The translations under genes were made by a program, and so were the position numbers. A stretch of DNA of 5,745 nucleotides from Chloroflexota bacterium (GTDB lineage Bacteria; Chloroflexota; Limnocylindria; P2-11E), in assembly GCA_013695575.1 (NCBI GenBank), contig JACDAF010000278.1, forward strand, positions 1 through 5,745, given 5' to 3'. The notes beneath the pieces are model-generated. The model did not search any database. It was not told the DNA's origin and saw nothing but the letters and a program-made list of their open reading frames with translations. Below are positions 5,203-5,745 of the stretch, piece after piece. Position 1 is the stretch's first letter, and every line of letters starts with the position of its first letter.

Positions 5203-5745
5203 TCAACGGAACATGCGCAGGCCCGTAGCCGGAGCGCCTTTCGCGTAGCAGACGACCCGAAAGGCGCCGAACCCTCGCGGGTCGAGGAGCGCGTCCGTCG
5301 CCGCGCGGTGCCCCGACTCGCGGAGCTGCTCGATGGGTGTGGACGGACGCCCCGTCGGCTCGCGCGCGCCTAGGGCCATGAGGACCTCCCGCTGCGTCGC
5401 CGACCCCGCGAGGCGGAGACCTGCGCCCTCCGCCGCCCGACGGATCGCCGTGAAGTTCACAGTCGCGGTGAGGTCGTGCGCGCCGGGATCCACGAAGGGA
5501 TCTTCGATGAGGCGGTGACCCGCGAACCCGCGGACCGTGCCGGCGCCCTCGCGGCCGACGAGGCCGGACTCTTCGTCGCCGTAATCGATGAACAGGGCGT
5601 AACCCGATGCGAGCGCGGCCCCGAGCGCGGCGACCCATCCTTCCGCCGCCGGGCTCACCTCCCATCTGCCGCCGATCGGGATCGCATCCGGCAGCCGCCA
5701 GCGCAGGTCCTGGCTGCTCGGCGCCCGCAGGACCTCGACGAGCCG
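5203..5745 (-). CDS. MidA/NDUFAF7-family SAM-dependent methyltransferase, C-terminal part (5' end outside window)
   Basis: The visible 180 residues match the C-terminal half of the MidA/NDUFAF7 (Methyltransf_28) family. Blocks in fragment numbering are GGRWEVSPAAEGW (26-38), GYALFIDYG (48-56), GTVRGFAGHRLIEDPFVDPG (69-88), HDLTATVNFTAI (90-101) and TQREVLMALG further on. Bacterial members are usually about 350-400 residues, so the SAM-binding N-terminal half should lie beyond the right edge. A GTG at 5658 is not the true start: the frame stays open to the edge, and the residues before it (PIGGRWE) are family-like. The human member methylates an arginine of complex I subunit NDUFS2; the role of bacterial members is not established. 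It is separated from the cassette by 107 bp with a strong hairpin, so it is probably a different transcription unit. Confidence 0.88.
   Translation of the reverse strand, partial: RLVEVLRAPSSQDLRWRLPDAIPIGGRWEVSPAAEGWVAALGAALASGYALFIDYGDEESGLVGREGAGTVRGFAGHRLIEDPFVDPGAHDLTATVNFTAIRRAAEGAGLRLAGSATQREVLMALGAREPTGRPSTPIEQLRESGHRAATDALLDPRGFGAFRVVCYAKGAPATGLRMFR

Noticed and set aside
5203..5658. A complete 151-residue gene starting at the GTG at 5658
   Set aside because: The frame stays open to the window edge and the residues before the GTG continue the MidA-family sequence, so this is the end of a longer gene.
1..5745. CRISPR array, insertion sequence, phage genes or a toxin/defence module
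   Set aside because: No spaced direct repeats, transposase or integrase motifs, or known defence domains were seen. The coding sequence is continuous and uniform in composition.

Overview
This is a GC-rich bacterial window (G+C clearly above 60%, with G/C at most third codon positions). All genes lie on the minus strand, so transcription runs from high to low coordinates. The sequence does not settle the taxon. High GC, a possible leaderless -10-type start and few Shine-Dalgarno sites would fit an actinobacterial or other high-GC soil-type lineage, but this is weak evidence.

In transcription order: (1) 5745-5203, the C-terminal 180 residues of a MidA/NDUFAF7-type SAM-dependent methyltransferase whose 5' part lies beyond the right edge. 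(2) 5202-5096, a 107-bp intergenic stretch with three GC-rich palindromes, the largest starting 2 nt after the methyltransferase stop, and a TAAACT box 6 nt before the next start codon. (3) 5095-99, a tight five-gene cassette: transglutaminase-like A (290 aa), transglutaminase-like B (294 aa), a circularly permuted ATP-grasp protein (482 aa), an alpha-E/DUF403 protein (323 aa) and transglutaminase-like C (276 aa). Each junction inside the cassette is a stop/start overlap of 4, 4, 1 and 4 nt, so the five products are probably made from one translationally coupled mRNA. (4) 75-2, a tRNA-Val with anticodon GAC, 23 bp beyond the last stop codon.

The ATP-grasp, alpha-E and transglutaminase-like set is a widespread bacterial association. 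From comparative genomics it is predicted to form amide bonds (ATP-grasp with alpha-E) and to cut or rearrange them (papain-like transglutaminase-fold enzymes), perhaps to make or attach a peptide tag. No substrate can be read from this window. The notable local points are three distinct transglutaminase-like proteins around one ATP-grasp/alpha-E pair, each with an intact Cys-His-Asp triad, and the uneven start signals within the operon. No mobile element, CRISPR array or riboswitch was seen, and the only stretch without a gene longer than 25 bp is the 107-bp gap.
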